This document shows, piece by piece, positions 11,185-24,600 of a DNA stretch of 64,000 nt. Under the pieces are notes generated by a model. It made no database searches, had not been told where the DNA came from, and was given only the letters and a program-made list of their open reading frames with translations. This DNA is from Anadara kagoshimensis (Eukaryota > Mollusca > Bivalvia > Arcoida > Arcidae), in contig CM037870.1 in NCBI GenBank assembly GCA_021292105.1, forward strand, positions 65,122,515 to 65,186,514. The letters are read 5' to 3'. Made by a program: the position numbers and the translations under genes. Within the stretch, counting starts at the first letter, position 1, and the number at the start of each line of letters is the position of its first letter.

Positions 11185-11767
11185 TGTGGCCGGCCTGACT
11201 CGATATGTGGCCACTTAGCTCAGTGAGAATTAAGAGCGTTCTACTAATATTGGGAAAGTCCTGGGTTCGAGTCCCAAATTGGTCGCTGCATTTTTTCCTT
11301 TCCTGTTACATTTGGGGGCTTGTCTGACCCTAGGAAGTGGTCGACCAACAGGTTGGTTCCAGGGTGGAATCTGGTGGTTTCGATTCAAGGGAGTTGAATT
11401 TTAAAAAAAGGAGAATTGTGGTGAGCCAGACTCGATAGGTTGCCGAGTAGCTCAGTGGATAGAGCGTCCTGCTAGTATTGGGAAGGTCCCGGGTTTGAGT
11501 CGCGGTTTGGCCATTGCATTTTTTCCTTTCCTGTTACATTTGGGGGCTTGTCTGACCCTAGGAAGTGGTCGACCAACAGGTTGGTTCCAGGGTGGAATCT
11601 GGTGGTTTTGATTCAAGGGAGTTGAATTTTTAAAAAAGGAGAAATGTGGTGGGCCAGACTCGATAGGTGTCTGAGTAGCTCAGTGGGTAGAGCGTCCCGC
11701 TAGTATTGGGAAGGTCCCAGGTTCGAGTCTCGGTTTGGCCATTGCATTTTTTCCCTTTCCTGTTACA
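11185..11767 (+). mobile_element. TRIM-like LTR element: three short LTRs, tRNA-like sequence inside each
   Basis: Fossil, non-coding. Three direct repeats of 122-126 bases (11185-11310, 11417-11538, 11645-11767) all start TGTGG and end TGTTACA. Two internal parts of 106 bases separate them. Each internal part starts TTTGGGGGCTTGTCTGACCC, which resembles the tRNA-Pro primer-binding site known from gammaretroviruses (TGGGGGCTCGTCCGGGAT), and ends in a purine run AAAAAAGGAGAA directly before the next TG. This LTR-PBS-PPT-LTR order is that of a terminal-repeat retrotransposon in miniature. Inside each LTR lies a tRNA-like segment with an A box (TAGCTCAGTGG) and a B box (GGTTCGAGTC). No target duplication is evident. 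The first LTR is more diverged, so it is older or from another copy. An alternative reading is a tandem tRNA-derived SINE. Confidence 0.7.
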
Positions 11768-13271
11768 GTCGATAATTTATGGTGAAGTTTCAAGCTTGCA
11801 TCTAGGACTTTCATTTTGTGTCTGTTTAAGTGTTACTAATTAATATATAGTAACTAATATATACATGTAGTAGAGCTAATCAGGTAATAGACTGATTTAC
11901 TTGTCAGACTTTGTGGTCTGTATCTTTTAGTCTTGTGGTACAATGCTCGGTTTACACCTGGAAGTGCCAGATTCATTATTTAGCTGGGGCACTTGTTGAG
12001 AAATTGGGTTTTTTTCTCAGAAGTTTCCTTCTTCCCCACATCCCTGTTACCTGGCACCCAACAAAATAATCCACACAGGGGTTGTGTGAAAATTCCAATG
12101 TGGGGAATCTCAAGATAGCGGGGGAAGAATGTAGCAGGTTGAGCTGGTAATGAAGTTATAGTGTTATAAATATTAAATTTACTGCAAGACAGTCTGGTTT
12201 TTATCTCTTAGCCTTGTAGTGAAAAGCTTGCTTTCCACTCGAGATAGCCAAGTGAGATCCACATCCAGGGTACTCGGTGAGGAAGTGGATGTTTTCAGGC
12301 GTTATATCCTTCCTGTTACAGTACATTAGTGGAGATCAAGAAAACTTTAACTATGAGTCTAGCTTAAGTCTTGTTAAATAAAGATTTACCCTTAGTGTGA
12401 CACATGTACATTAACTTTCGTCAAAGATTAAATTTCACAATACATATGTACAGACTATAAGGTGTGTAATAAATAGTAAATTATATAAATTGGTGCTGTT
12501 AAACCCTTGAATATGGCAATTAATTCTGTAAAATCATAAATGAGGCACTGGCCATTTAAGCACAGTACTGGAAAATGAAAAATAAAATGAACCAGCCTCA
12601 GCCAGGCTAGTGATTGGAGCCTGATTATGCTGACTGAAACCCTGACTTAAAGGTCAAAACCCCTCTCACCAATTAGGTCTGAATCCTATACAGGACAGAT
12701 CTTGTGTGCCAATTTTTTTTCAGTTTACTTGCAGTAGTTTGTGTTTTTTCAAGCACTCCAGAATCCTCCAGCATCCCTGAGCTAACATCCTCGAATGTTG
12801 AATTTGGAGTAAAATACCACTTATACCGCACTCTTCTCCAATCTTGTAATAATATTTGTAGTTAGTGTCACTCAACACTGCCATTCAAAAATAATTATAC
12901 ATATTTAAAGCTCACTATTTAAAATTGTTGAAACCATCATTCTATTAAAGCTGAGCGTTTTTTAGCTAAAATATCGGAAGTGTATTTATCTTGCAAAATA
13001 TTTTTTTCCCAACAATTTTATATTTTTCTCCAAAAAATACAAATGTTTCAAGAAATAACTACTTTGTTGCATTAAAGATCATAAAGTTAAGATTTTACTT
13101 TCAAATACTGCAAAACAATATTTAAATTTTTTGAAATTCGACATGATGATTAAATATACCGGTAAACCGATATAAAATATAAATCTGTATAGTTATTTAC
13201 GGATTTCAGTGTAGCACTAATATTAAATAATTACACTACTAGCAGTTTTGTATAACATTTTAATTTTAAAA
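11768..13271. other. Intergenic DNA between PPP1R7 and SCLY with diverged repeats
   Basis: Two related stretches (11925-11995 and 12195-12265), CTTTTAGTCTTGTGGTACAA and CTCTTAGCCTTGTAGTGAAA, look like heads of a further tRNA-like repeat. CATCCCTGTTACCTGG at about 12040 and CCTTCCTGTTACAG at about 12308 echo the TRIM LTR end. 12700-12860 has diverged SINE B blocks. No gene is seen. Poly(A) signals for SCLY are expected on the minus strand just below 13272 but none is decisive. Confidence 0.4.
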
Positions 13272-16200
13272 TCATGTAGCATGATCCTGTAAATATTGCA
13301 CAGCTTGTTTGAGATCAGATACAACATAGTCAATGTCTGAGAGAGTTGTCTCCCTTCCAACAGACAATCTTAAAGCATTTCTAGCGATTGACTCTGGTAC
13401 TCCAATGGCAAGAAGAATAGGTGAGGCCCTAAAAGTAAAAAAAAAAAAAATAATAATAAAAAAATACAACAATACTTCATAAAATTACAGAAATAAATGT
13501 ATGCTGCTTTATGTGAAAATATATGTGTAACAAATCCGGGGCATTTTGTGGACTAAGTGGTTGAGTATAGTCTAAAGTGTTGACTTACACTGTGCCTCTC
13601 ACTGCCTAGGTTTTAATCCCACCTGGGAAAGATCCTAGTGTAAGAAGATTTGTCAGTTTGCTTTCCACCATCAGAACTAACTGCCTCAATATACCGTAGG
13701 TGAAAATATCTTGATTGGGACGTAAAACACTCTCTTTGGCATCATTATTGCACTTACACTCAATAAGAGAAATGTAATAAAACCAATTCCTTCAATATAT
13801 AATTTTGTCCCATTTTCAATATATTTCCGTACCATTCAAGTTTGGGAGCTTAAAACAGGTCCCTAATCATACTCTTAAATCAAATGAAAAAGTAACATAG
13901 CTTTTTTATGATAATCTCACCTGTTTTGAGAATGACAGGCTGCACCAACACTTGCTTGAACTACATTACACATGGAGAGGACTTTATCACCTGAAAATGA
14001 AGTCAACAATTTCAAGTTTGATTTATTAATTAGTTAGTGGGCCTGGGAGTGAGCAAGTGATCCAAGGTGTACACTTTAAATTATAAAACCTCACACTGTC
14101 TATGTTTGAATTCCAAATGGGGCAGATATTATTGAAAGTTTGTTAGTTTGCTTGCAAAACGTTTGTTGTTTTCTTCAAGTGTTAGGGTTTCCTCCGCCAT
14201 CCAAGAACTAGCTGCCTCAATCTGAAAGAATTTTGAATAGGGCCAGAAAAACATCATTATCCCATTGGACTGAACTCCACTGGAACAATCTATTTTACTA
14301 TACCTTTAAATTCCTTTCCTATTATTGAAACATTACATGTGTTTGGTAATCTTCTACTTGAGTCAAACTTTCCATTGAAGTGGATATTGTCACCAAATTC
14401 ATCCTGAAATAATTTTGTATGATTGAAAGAAAACAATACGAACAAGAAGTAGTGGAGTTGAAATAGAACTAACAATGTAGTTCCTACTACTATACCTCTG
14501 ACAAAACATGCCATGGTGACCAGGTGGTCTAAAGCATGCTTATTCAACTCCATTCCAACAAAAACAATCAGTAAAGATTATTATAACATATCTAATGGTG
14601 TTAGAACCCTATATCAAAAATATTCTTATACTATAGCTCAGTTGGTAGAGTCACTCGCCACTCACTCTGTATGTGGGAGGTCACAGTTCAAACCCAATCC
14701 AGGTCTGAACAAGACTTGAAAATACATGTAAACCAAAATTAGTTTAGATGAAATTAATCTTCCACATCTTGTATTCTTCAAGCATATTTCCATCACATGA
14801 ATTCAGATGGATGCAAAAGTTCTGATTGCAAAATGCATTGTGAAAAAAATATTCAGTAAATCCCTGCCAAGATGTACCATTTTGTGTTCTGCACTTATGT
14901 TCAAAGGGACATCTTTCAGGAAAATAAGCAAACCAACTAGCATGGTTCCCACATTAAACTTCATTTGAAATTCCCTGAAAGTTCCGATTGTTCACTGAGA
15001 GAATTCAATTTTTCTCTGAAATTCTAACACCTTTCAAACAAGAATTTGCCAGGCAGAGAAAGATAAGTCATTTACATGTACATTTTGTGCCATTATACTG
15101 TTAGTTATGAGGGCAAAGTACAAAGGGACATAAAATATTTAAGTCGTATCATGTGAAAGGAGAACAAAGACTAAGGCTCTAGTCCATAATATGTCCCATT
15201 CTGTTCAGTAGTGTAGAAGGAATAGGTATGCCAAGGAATAAAATGATTAAAAATTTGAAAGGAATACAACTATCAAGAAACAAATATAAAATCTCTGACA
15301 TTTCCTTAATTTACCAAATTCACTGATATTGTTTTTAATTCCCTGGCAATTCTCTGACCTTGAAAAAGATACAAAGTCTTTGACTTTACAGAGACACGTG
15401 GAAACCATGACTACGAAGGTTAATGGCATGCACATCTCCAGTCAATGTTGATGTTCTACACAGGGTTCTGTTAAAATAGTGTATCATAGTTTAATAGTTT
15501 TGTAGAATTACTCCTGACAAGATGTGTTCGGATGGATTGAGACATGGACGGACAGAAGGACAGAGAATAAAAGCAAAAAATACAACATATCTAATTTATA
15601 CATAAATTACAAACCATCAGTCGAACTTCCAGATGATCTCTGATGTCTCCCATGTGTTTCTGATATTTTTCTAAATTCTGAACAACTAATTCTGCAGCCT
15701 GAAAAAGAAATATAACTACCAAGTACTGGCTCAGGATATTACCGCGAATAACCTTTATCATTTATATAGTGAGGGGCAATATGCAGTGTAATCAAAGTGG
15801 CCTAATAAACTACATGTATATAGTGAACACATTCAAAATTCTTTTACTTTCATGTAAAGTACATATAAAATGTAACAGTTTCAGTTCTGGGATGGATGAG
15901 GAAACTGTAGTACCAAGAGAAAATCACAAACCTTCAGAATACAAACCGACAAACTTTCTCTGATAAGGATCTAAACAAAAGGACTTCAAACCTAGATGGT
16001 GAGAGGCAAAGTGATATGTAAGTATTCAGTTATAAAGGTTTAACTGCAGTTAAACAAAACAAAATATATCAAACACATTCAATTAGTTATAATCTTTCTA
16101 AACATCTAAGTGTAAAAACTAGCTCAGTTTGCTTTGTATGTGGAAGGTCATGAGTCGGAACCCCAGCTGGGTCTGACCAAGACTTGAAAATAGGAAGTGA

Positions 16201-19200
16201 TTACTCTTTCGCAAAGCACTCTGCATTTAGAAATTAAAGTCAAAGAGACCTTAGGAATTGGTCTTAAAAACCCATGTCCTGTGGCATGTAAAAACCTTTC
16301 CTGCACATTGCCCTGAGCGCACTGCAATGGTAGAAATTTCTGCCACTTCACCTATACCTGGTGGCATCTCAATATAAGTAAAATTGTCATCTTGATCGGG
16401 ATGTAAAACTCCATTCAAAAAATCAATCAATCAATCAATCAAAGTGTAAAATTAGTGGGTCTTTAATTTGTTCCTGATAATAAGTTCATGATAATAACTA
16501 CATGTACATTAATTACAGACAGTAACATGAGTAAAGTGCATGAGCACACTTTTTGATTAAGGTTCAATTTTTAAAGTACACAGTGAACATAAGTTTATAG
16601 TAAATTACATATCAATCATACTGTAAATTTGAAAAATTTTTGCTTCACATCATCGTTGCAGTAGTAACCACATGTACAAGACAAGGGAAAAAAAAACTTT
16701 TTTTCATGAATATTTAATTCTGATCTGATTCAGTTCTGTTTGTACTGAATAATGTGAAAATAAAAGCATGGGAACTCTTGAAATCACTTCTTGTGAAAAT
16801 TATCTGATGCGACATTTTCCATATTTACAATACCATATATATAACCTTAATTCATCACCACCATTTTCGGTCAGATTCTGGCATCATAAAGGGTTTTTGG
16901 AAAAAAATCAAGGATGACCGATAAAAAAAACTTCAAAATACTGTGGCAATAAGGGAGATGGCAAGGTTATCAGGGGGCTATATAACAAGGTTTTACTGTA
17001 TTATTGTATGTGAAGTTTTTTCTACACTGTAAACTACCACCAGATCATGTCATAGTGTTATAACAGTCTAATTTTTGCATTATAAAGGGTTTTGGCGATA
17101 AATCAAGGATGACCAATAAAAGAAAACTTTAAATTACTGTGACAATAAGCGAGGTGGCAAGATTATCAGCGGACTTTATAACAATATTTTACTGTATCAT
17201 TGTGTATGAAGATTTTTCTACTATGTAGACTTAACACCATCAGACAAGATCATGGCATAGTGTTGTTATAGTGTTGTAGCTATATACCTTTCCAAGTCCT
17301 GCTATCATTGCTGTATTTTCTGTTCTACAATTTGAAACAAATACATGTATGTATATATTGGAAGCATGGTTGTTTTCACAATTTCACCCAATCTTGTGTC
17401 AATAACAAAGTCCTATTTTAATTCATGAGGTTAAATTTGACGAGTTTTTTCAAATTAGCATAAAAATTAGCAAAAATTTCCATCACGTGTAAATAACCAC
17501 ATTTACAGTATCAGTACGAGTATAAAGAGCTATTAAGCAAATACTTTACTGGCTTATACAGAGGTGGCCCTTAAGGTAAGTCTGTCTGTAGACAAATTTC
17601 AAAAATCTATGACAGCTACCCTAGTATATAATACCTACCCTGGTCTATAATTTCTTTCCTGGCCACCCCCATACAACATTGGATATAATGGAGCTCCTTT
17701 TTCCTCTAAGTTTCTTACATATATGGCACCATTTCTGGGAGCATAAAACTGAAATATAATTTAATGTTAATGTGTACATGTATGTTATTATAAACGACAC
17801 ATGTACAGATGTACATCATGACCTGTTTGTATAAACTAGAAAAACACTAAATACACAACATGATTTAACAATCCAATAGATGTCTTCCTGTTTGGTACAT
17901 CTGAATATCAATATTGCAAATTTCATTAAAATTCATGTTACTGTTTTTGAGTTGGGATGTAGACACTGAACTGTGACCTTGACCTTTGACTAAGACCTCC
18001 ATTAACCACAATGGCATATTTATCAACTTATACCAGTAAAATCCTTCATTCTGTTTATAAGTTATGAAGTGAACATGGAAATACATTATAAAAAATACAA
18101 AATTTTAGTTCCCACATGCTGTGACCTTCAACTTCACGTCATGAGCTTGCATGGTAATTTTCATTAAAATCTGTATGATGAACTAACAGAGGAACAAACA
18201 ATGCTATAACAGGAAACACAGAGGTAAACGAAAATCACATCAGATTTTGTCTCTACTCATTGGTTTTAGAATGAAGAATTTTAAGAGATTTTAAGCAACT
18301 GTGACCCAGTGACCTACATTTCATAGCTATAACAACATTGTAAACAAAATTAAATTACACTGACTTAGATATGCTTCTGACCCAGTTTTATTATTACAAG
18401 TATCTGCTCAATAGTTAGTTGTAGAGAAATCAATAATAGATGATGATAATACAGCCATGGACCAAATGGCATGTTCATAAAATATGCAAATACATGTATG
18501 CACAAGCCCATGCAGAGTTATATAATTATCACGTGTGGCTTTTGTCCAGATGAGCTAAAAGATTTGTTTAATACAAGCATTAAATGTGAGACTTATTAAA
18601 TCTTACCTTATGACCTACTATAGTGAGATAATCCACATCAAGGTCAAGGACATCTACATTAATTTTGCCGATAGCTTGTGCTGCATCTGTATGGAGTAAT
18701 ATTGGCGGCTGATTTTTCCTGTTTGCATTTATTTGCTGAACACGTTCACAGATCTCTTTTATTGGCTGAAATTAAAAGTAGCACATAATGTATTTTGTTC
18801 ATTTTATAGTAATGAAAAATAAAACTCACAATTACAAACAAGAATGAACGTTAATGGATACCAGATTGTCCGGAGAAAGCCACTGACCTTTAGCATTGCT
18901 ATGTACTTTGTGATATAAGTGAATGAAACTCAACTGGACTTTGTAAAGAAGAAAAATGTTTAAAGTAGAAATATTATTTACACGGCAAACATGTAAGCAG
19001 TTGAAATAATCCAAACTAGACGTCATCTTGACTATTTAAGTTAAGCAAGTGAAATAATCTCAACTGGCTGTGGGTCTTGAATTGGATCATTATCAGTCAA
19101 AGATTATCAGGGGCATCCAAGACTTTGACCTTTCTAGAACTTGTTCAACAAGGAAACACAAAATTGCTATCCTGAATTTTGAAAATCTTGCCATTTGCAA

Positions 19201-21637
19201 TAAAAAAAATCAAATTGAAATAGATATATTGGACAGAGTTCAATATTGTCAGTGATGTCCAAGATTTTTACCCTTTCTAAAACTGTCCATCTAGGACACA
19301 TAAAATCCTAATCACTGAATGTGAAATACCTGACTGCCTTTTTCAAGGAAAAAAATTCAAAAGGATATTGAATCAGACTGTTACAAGTTCTGGATTGTTA
19401 GGGACATTCCAGATTTTAGTCCTTTTAAAAATGTGTTAACATAAAAATTCTCCAACTTGCTTTTGTAAAAACCTGTCATTTTCAAGAAAAGAGCTATATT
19501 ATAATTCTTGTCAGATTAAATATCTTAACGAACCTGAATGACTCCTGTCTCATTATTAGCTAACATCACTGTGATCATACATGTAGTAGGCCTTATAGAT
19601 GACACTATATCCTCCACTTCAACACAACCAGATGTCTGGGAAGCTGGTACAAAGCTTACTTCTGTAATGTAAAACAGGGCAAAGGAGGAGTTGAGATTTT
19701 GGATTAAGAATCCTTATTTCATTTTGGAAATGTGGTCTTTATACACAGAAATTATTGCTACCATTATTATACACTGTTACACAAATAGTGATTCAGACAC
19801 TGATACATCATTTGAAAAAACAATCAACTAATAAAAACCCTTGAGATGTTGTACACTGATTAATCAATCCTTCTCAATAGACTGAATTTACAGTAGGTAT
19901 GGATTTTAGTTATCAGGTTTTATTTGTTCAGCAATTTGTCTTGCATTGACAAATAAACAAGCAATTTCAGTGAATTAGGATCGCCACTCAATAATAAGTA
20001 CTGTTTTTGTAATTTGCACTTACATATATGTATGTTGAAAGACCATCACTCACAGGAAAATTAGCAAACCAACTCGAGGTAAATGATAACATAATGTGAA
20101 TCTCCTATCAATGTAGATGCACTGAATGTCTTGAGTTAAAGCTTCATAGTTTTGGAGAATTACGGTACTCTGGACAGAGGAATGGAAGAGCCATGAGAAC
20201 GAACTGACAGTTGTAAGTTTGAATTTGATATCAATCCCCCTCTTCAAAAGTTGAGTAAACTGTGTTTGAATAATAAAATGTATGATAGTAATATCATAAC
20301 AATTTTTGGAATGACGTGTTTGAATCTTGGAATAACTTGTGTTCCAAACAAATACCAAAAAATATAAATGAAATAAAAGACATAAATTTATGGTACATGT
20401 ATAATAAAGAAATATGTATCAATAACAAACCAGTTTATTATAAATCCTGAGCAGATAATAATATATGTTTTATTAAAGACATTTTTAATAAGGATGGTAG
20501 CATTATGTGTTTTGGAGAATTTTCACAAAAATTTGTATTTATCAAAACAAATTTTATTAGATATGCAGGTATAAAAAGAGCCTTGGAACATTATATAAAT
20601 TAAATATAAATAACAGAGAAGAAGTTAATCGTGTCCAGTTAGATTTACCTTTCCTATATAAAATACTACTTAAAAGTCCAAAAGGCAGTAAAGACTTTTA
20701 CAATATTTTGATTTTAAAAAATATGACACCAAAAAGTGAAAATAAATGGAATTCTATTTACGAACTACCTAAATAGACCGTAAGGCACAGTACAAATTAC
20801 CATTTAATACATGCTAAAATACCAAACTACAATGGTTCCAATATAGAATAAATCATAGAATATTATCTACAAATGATTTCCTATGCAAAATTAAAATACG
20901 AAATGATAATTTATGTACATTTTGTAAAGAATCTTCAGAAAAATTGAACATCTATTTTGGGACTGTAAAGTCGTTAATGATTTTTGGTTAGAAATTGATA
21001 ATTTTATTTTTGCAAATATTCATCGTGTTATAAATATAAATAGAGAGAGTGCTTTTTTTGGAATTAACGGTAATATTAAAAAGTTGATACCTCAAAATTA
21101 TATACTTTTACTCACCAGATACTATATATATGTATGTAGAATACAGAATAAAATGCCAATGATAAGTTCATGGAAAAGTCTGGTCAAAAACCAAATCCAA
21201 CTAGAAAAAATTATAATGATAAAAAAAGACAAATACGGGACTTTTTGTGAAAATTGGAAAAACTGGCTTGTTGAATTTTTTTGATAATTGATGCAGAAAC
21301 CTCAACTTAAACTAAGGTGTCATCTGTAATATTATTATTATCATTTAGTATAACAAGTAAACAATCAAGCTGACGCAGTAATACTATTATTTAGTATAAC
21401 AAAAACATTATCACTAGAGCTGACGGAGTAAGTGCAACACACACACACATACACACACACGCACACTTTTACACAAAAAACCAGACTTAATATTTAGATT
21501 CAATATGTAATGAGGAATGAATGTCACGTTGATATGTTGAATATATAAATGAAATTTACATTACAATTCTGGAAATAAAAAATTTAAATCACAAAAAAAT
21601 AAAATGTATGATCATTATTATTTATTATTATAAATAA

Positions 21638-21682
<45 letters not shown>

Positions 21683-24600
21683 ATACTAGCTAATCCTTCT
21701 TCTGCAAAGTGTTCCAGCACAAGTTTCACAGAATCGTGTTCCAAATTTGAGGTTATGAAATGTGGCAAACTATCTGTATTATCTCCCTTTGATAAATCAA
21801 CTCCATTTTGTCTATTATGTGACTTGTGGAAATACTGCAGTGCTGTTTGTAAAATCATATTATTTCCCTATGAATTAATGGAAAATGGAATTTTGTTTAG
21901 AAAGTTTTGTATCATGCATATAATAATCAAAGTTAATTTAAATATGATTGTATAAAATTCAAGTAGTCACCAAATATAAAAGGTTTGCAAAACAACAATG
22001 GCACTGCATTCAGTTAACATTTGTGTTGAACAATCGGAAAATTTTCAGAATCAATCATTGATAAATATACTCCATGGACAAAATCTGATTATCAATTATA
22101 TATTTTGAAATTTAAGATTTTTATAGCATTTTTTTCAATCCCAAAGTGTACATGTATAAATTGAGATATATGACTCCAAAATATGTCATGTATTTATTAT
22201 TTTCAGTTGTTGGTGATGTACAATGGCTGAATATGGACAGGATCACATTTGATAAGCTTTCAGTTTTTTCTTTGTGTTGGTCTGTATGTCTGTCTATAAC
22301 ATGTAAATTCAGAACACTTTTTTCGATAGCTCACCCCGTTTGCCAATTATCAAATCTGTTGACTTCAAACTCATGATTGAAATTTGTTATGCCTTTAATG
22401 AATTTTTGACTGTTGCCAAAAATAATTTCCAATACTGTAACCATTTGTCACAAAATGGGAATTACAATTAATCAAATTTTTTGTACAAAACATAAATATA
22501 TATTAAGTAGCATTTAGGAAAATGAAATATTAACATGATTAAATTAAACATGCTTACAATGTTACTAGATACAATGTTTTATGTTGTACAAGAAATGTTA
22601 CTGTTCATTAAGAATACTGACCTCTGTACCTCCTGATGTGAACACAATATCTGAAATGAAAATTCAGATATAGAACAGGATTTAGATTATCATAAGGTTT
22701 CATACAACTAAATCCTCATATATCTTAATGTTTTATGGATAAGTTTTGATTCATATACAATATAATTTAAGTGTGGTGAATTTGAATAAAGTGAAACATG
22801 TAAAAAACTGAGCCCTGAGTAAACCATATCTGTCTAAACTGGACCCCGACAGGACTCTCAACTGACCAAGAATGCGCAGGCCACACTGGGAAATTCCAAT
22901 GATACTCAAAGTACAGTTTTGTTCATGACCCAGATTTTCATTCAGGGATAAACCCAAAATCTTTTTAAATTTAAGGTAAAGCCCGAATGAAACAAATACT
23001 GTCTTAAAATTGAACTCCAATAAACTAGAAATCTGTCTTTATCAGATCCTGATTGAACCAAAAATCTGTCTAAGCTCTGAACCACCAATGAATCATCAAA
23101 AGTCTGTCTAAGCTCAGAATCACCAATGAACCACAAATCTGACTAAGCTCTGAACCACCAATGAATAAAAAATTTGTCTAAGCTCTGAACCACCAATGAA
23201 TCAAAAATCTGTCTAAGCTCTGAATCACCAATGAATCATCAAAAATCTGTCTAAGCTCTGAACCACCAATGAATCAAAAATCTGTCTAAGCTCTGAATTA
23301 CCAATGAATCATCAAAAATCTGTCTAAACTGAACCACCAATGAATCATCAAAAATCTTTCTAAACTGAACCACCAATGAATCATCAAAAATCTGTCTAAA
23401 CTGAACCACCAATGAATCATCAAAAATCTGTCTAAGCTCTGAATCACCAATGAATCATCAAAAATCTGTCTAAACTGAACCACCAATGAATCATCAAAAA
23501 TCTGTCTAAACTGAACCACCAATGAATCATCAAAAATCTGTCTAAGCTCTGAATCACCAATGAATCAAAAATTTGTCTAAACTGAACCACCAATAAATCA
23601 TCAAAAATCTGTCTAAACTGAACCACCAATGAACCAAAAATCTGTCTAAGCTCTGAATCACCGATGAACCAAAAATTTGTCTAAACTGACCCACCAATGA
23701 ACCAAAAATCTGTTTAAGCTCTGAATCACTGATGAACCAAAAATTTGTCTAAACTGAACCACCAATGAACCAAAAATCTGTCTAAGCTCTGAATCACCGA
23801 TGAACCAAAAATTTGTCTAAACTGAACCACCAATGAACCAAAAATCTGCCTAAGCTCTGAATCACCAATGAACCAAAAATTTGTCTAAACTGAACCACCA
23901 ATGAATCAAAAATCTGTCTAAGCTCTGAATCACCAATGAACCAAATATTTGTCTCAACTGAACCATCAATGAATCAAAAATCTGTCTAAACTGAACCACC
24001 AATGAACCAAAAATTTGTCTAAGCTCTGAACCACCAATGAACCAAAAATTTGTCTAAGCTCTGAACCACCAATGAATCATCAAAAATCTGTCTAAACTGA
24101 ACCACCAATGAACCAAAAATTTGTCTAAGCTCTGAACCACCAATGAACCAAAAATTTGTCTAAGCTCTGAATCACCAATGAATCATCAAAAATTTGTCTA
24201 AGCTCTGAATCACCAATAAATCATCAAAAATCTGTCTAAACTCTGAACCACCAATGAACCAAAAATTTGACTAAGCTCTGAATCACCAATAAATCATCAA
24301 AAATCTGTCTAAACTCTGAACCACCAATGAACCAAAAATTTGTCTAAGCTCTGAATCACCAATGAATCATCAAAAATCTGTCTAAACTCTGAATCACCAA
24401 TGAATCATCAAAAATCTGTCTAAACTCTGAACCACCAATGAACCAAAAATTTGACTAAGCTCTGAATCACCAATAAATCATCAAAAATCTGTCTAAACTC
24501 TGAACCACTAATGAATCATCAAAAATCTGTCTAAACTCTGAATCACCAATGAACCAAAAATCTGTCTAAGCTCTGAATCACCAATGAACCAAAAATTTGT

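Noticed and set aside
11417-11538. Possible functional tRNA gene in the LTR
   Set aside because: A and B boxes are present and part of the cloverleaf can be drawn, but the acceptor and T stems vary between the three copies and there is no T-run terminator; it is better read as tRNA-derived sequence in a repeat.
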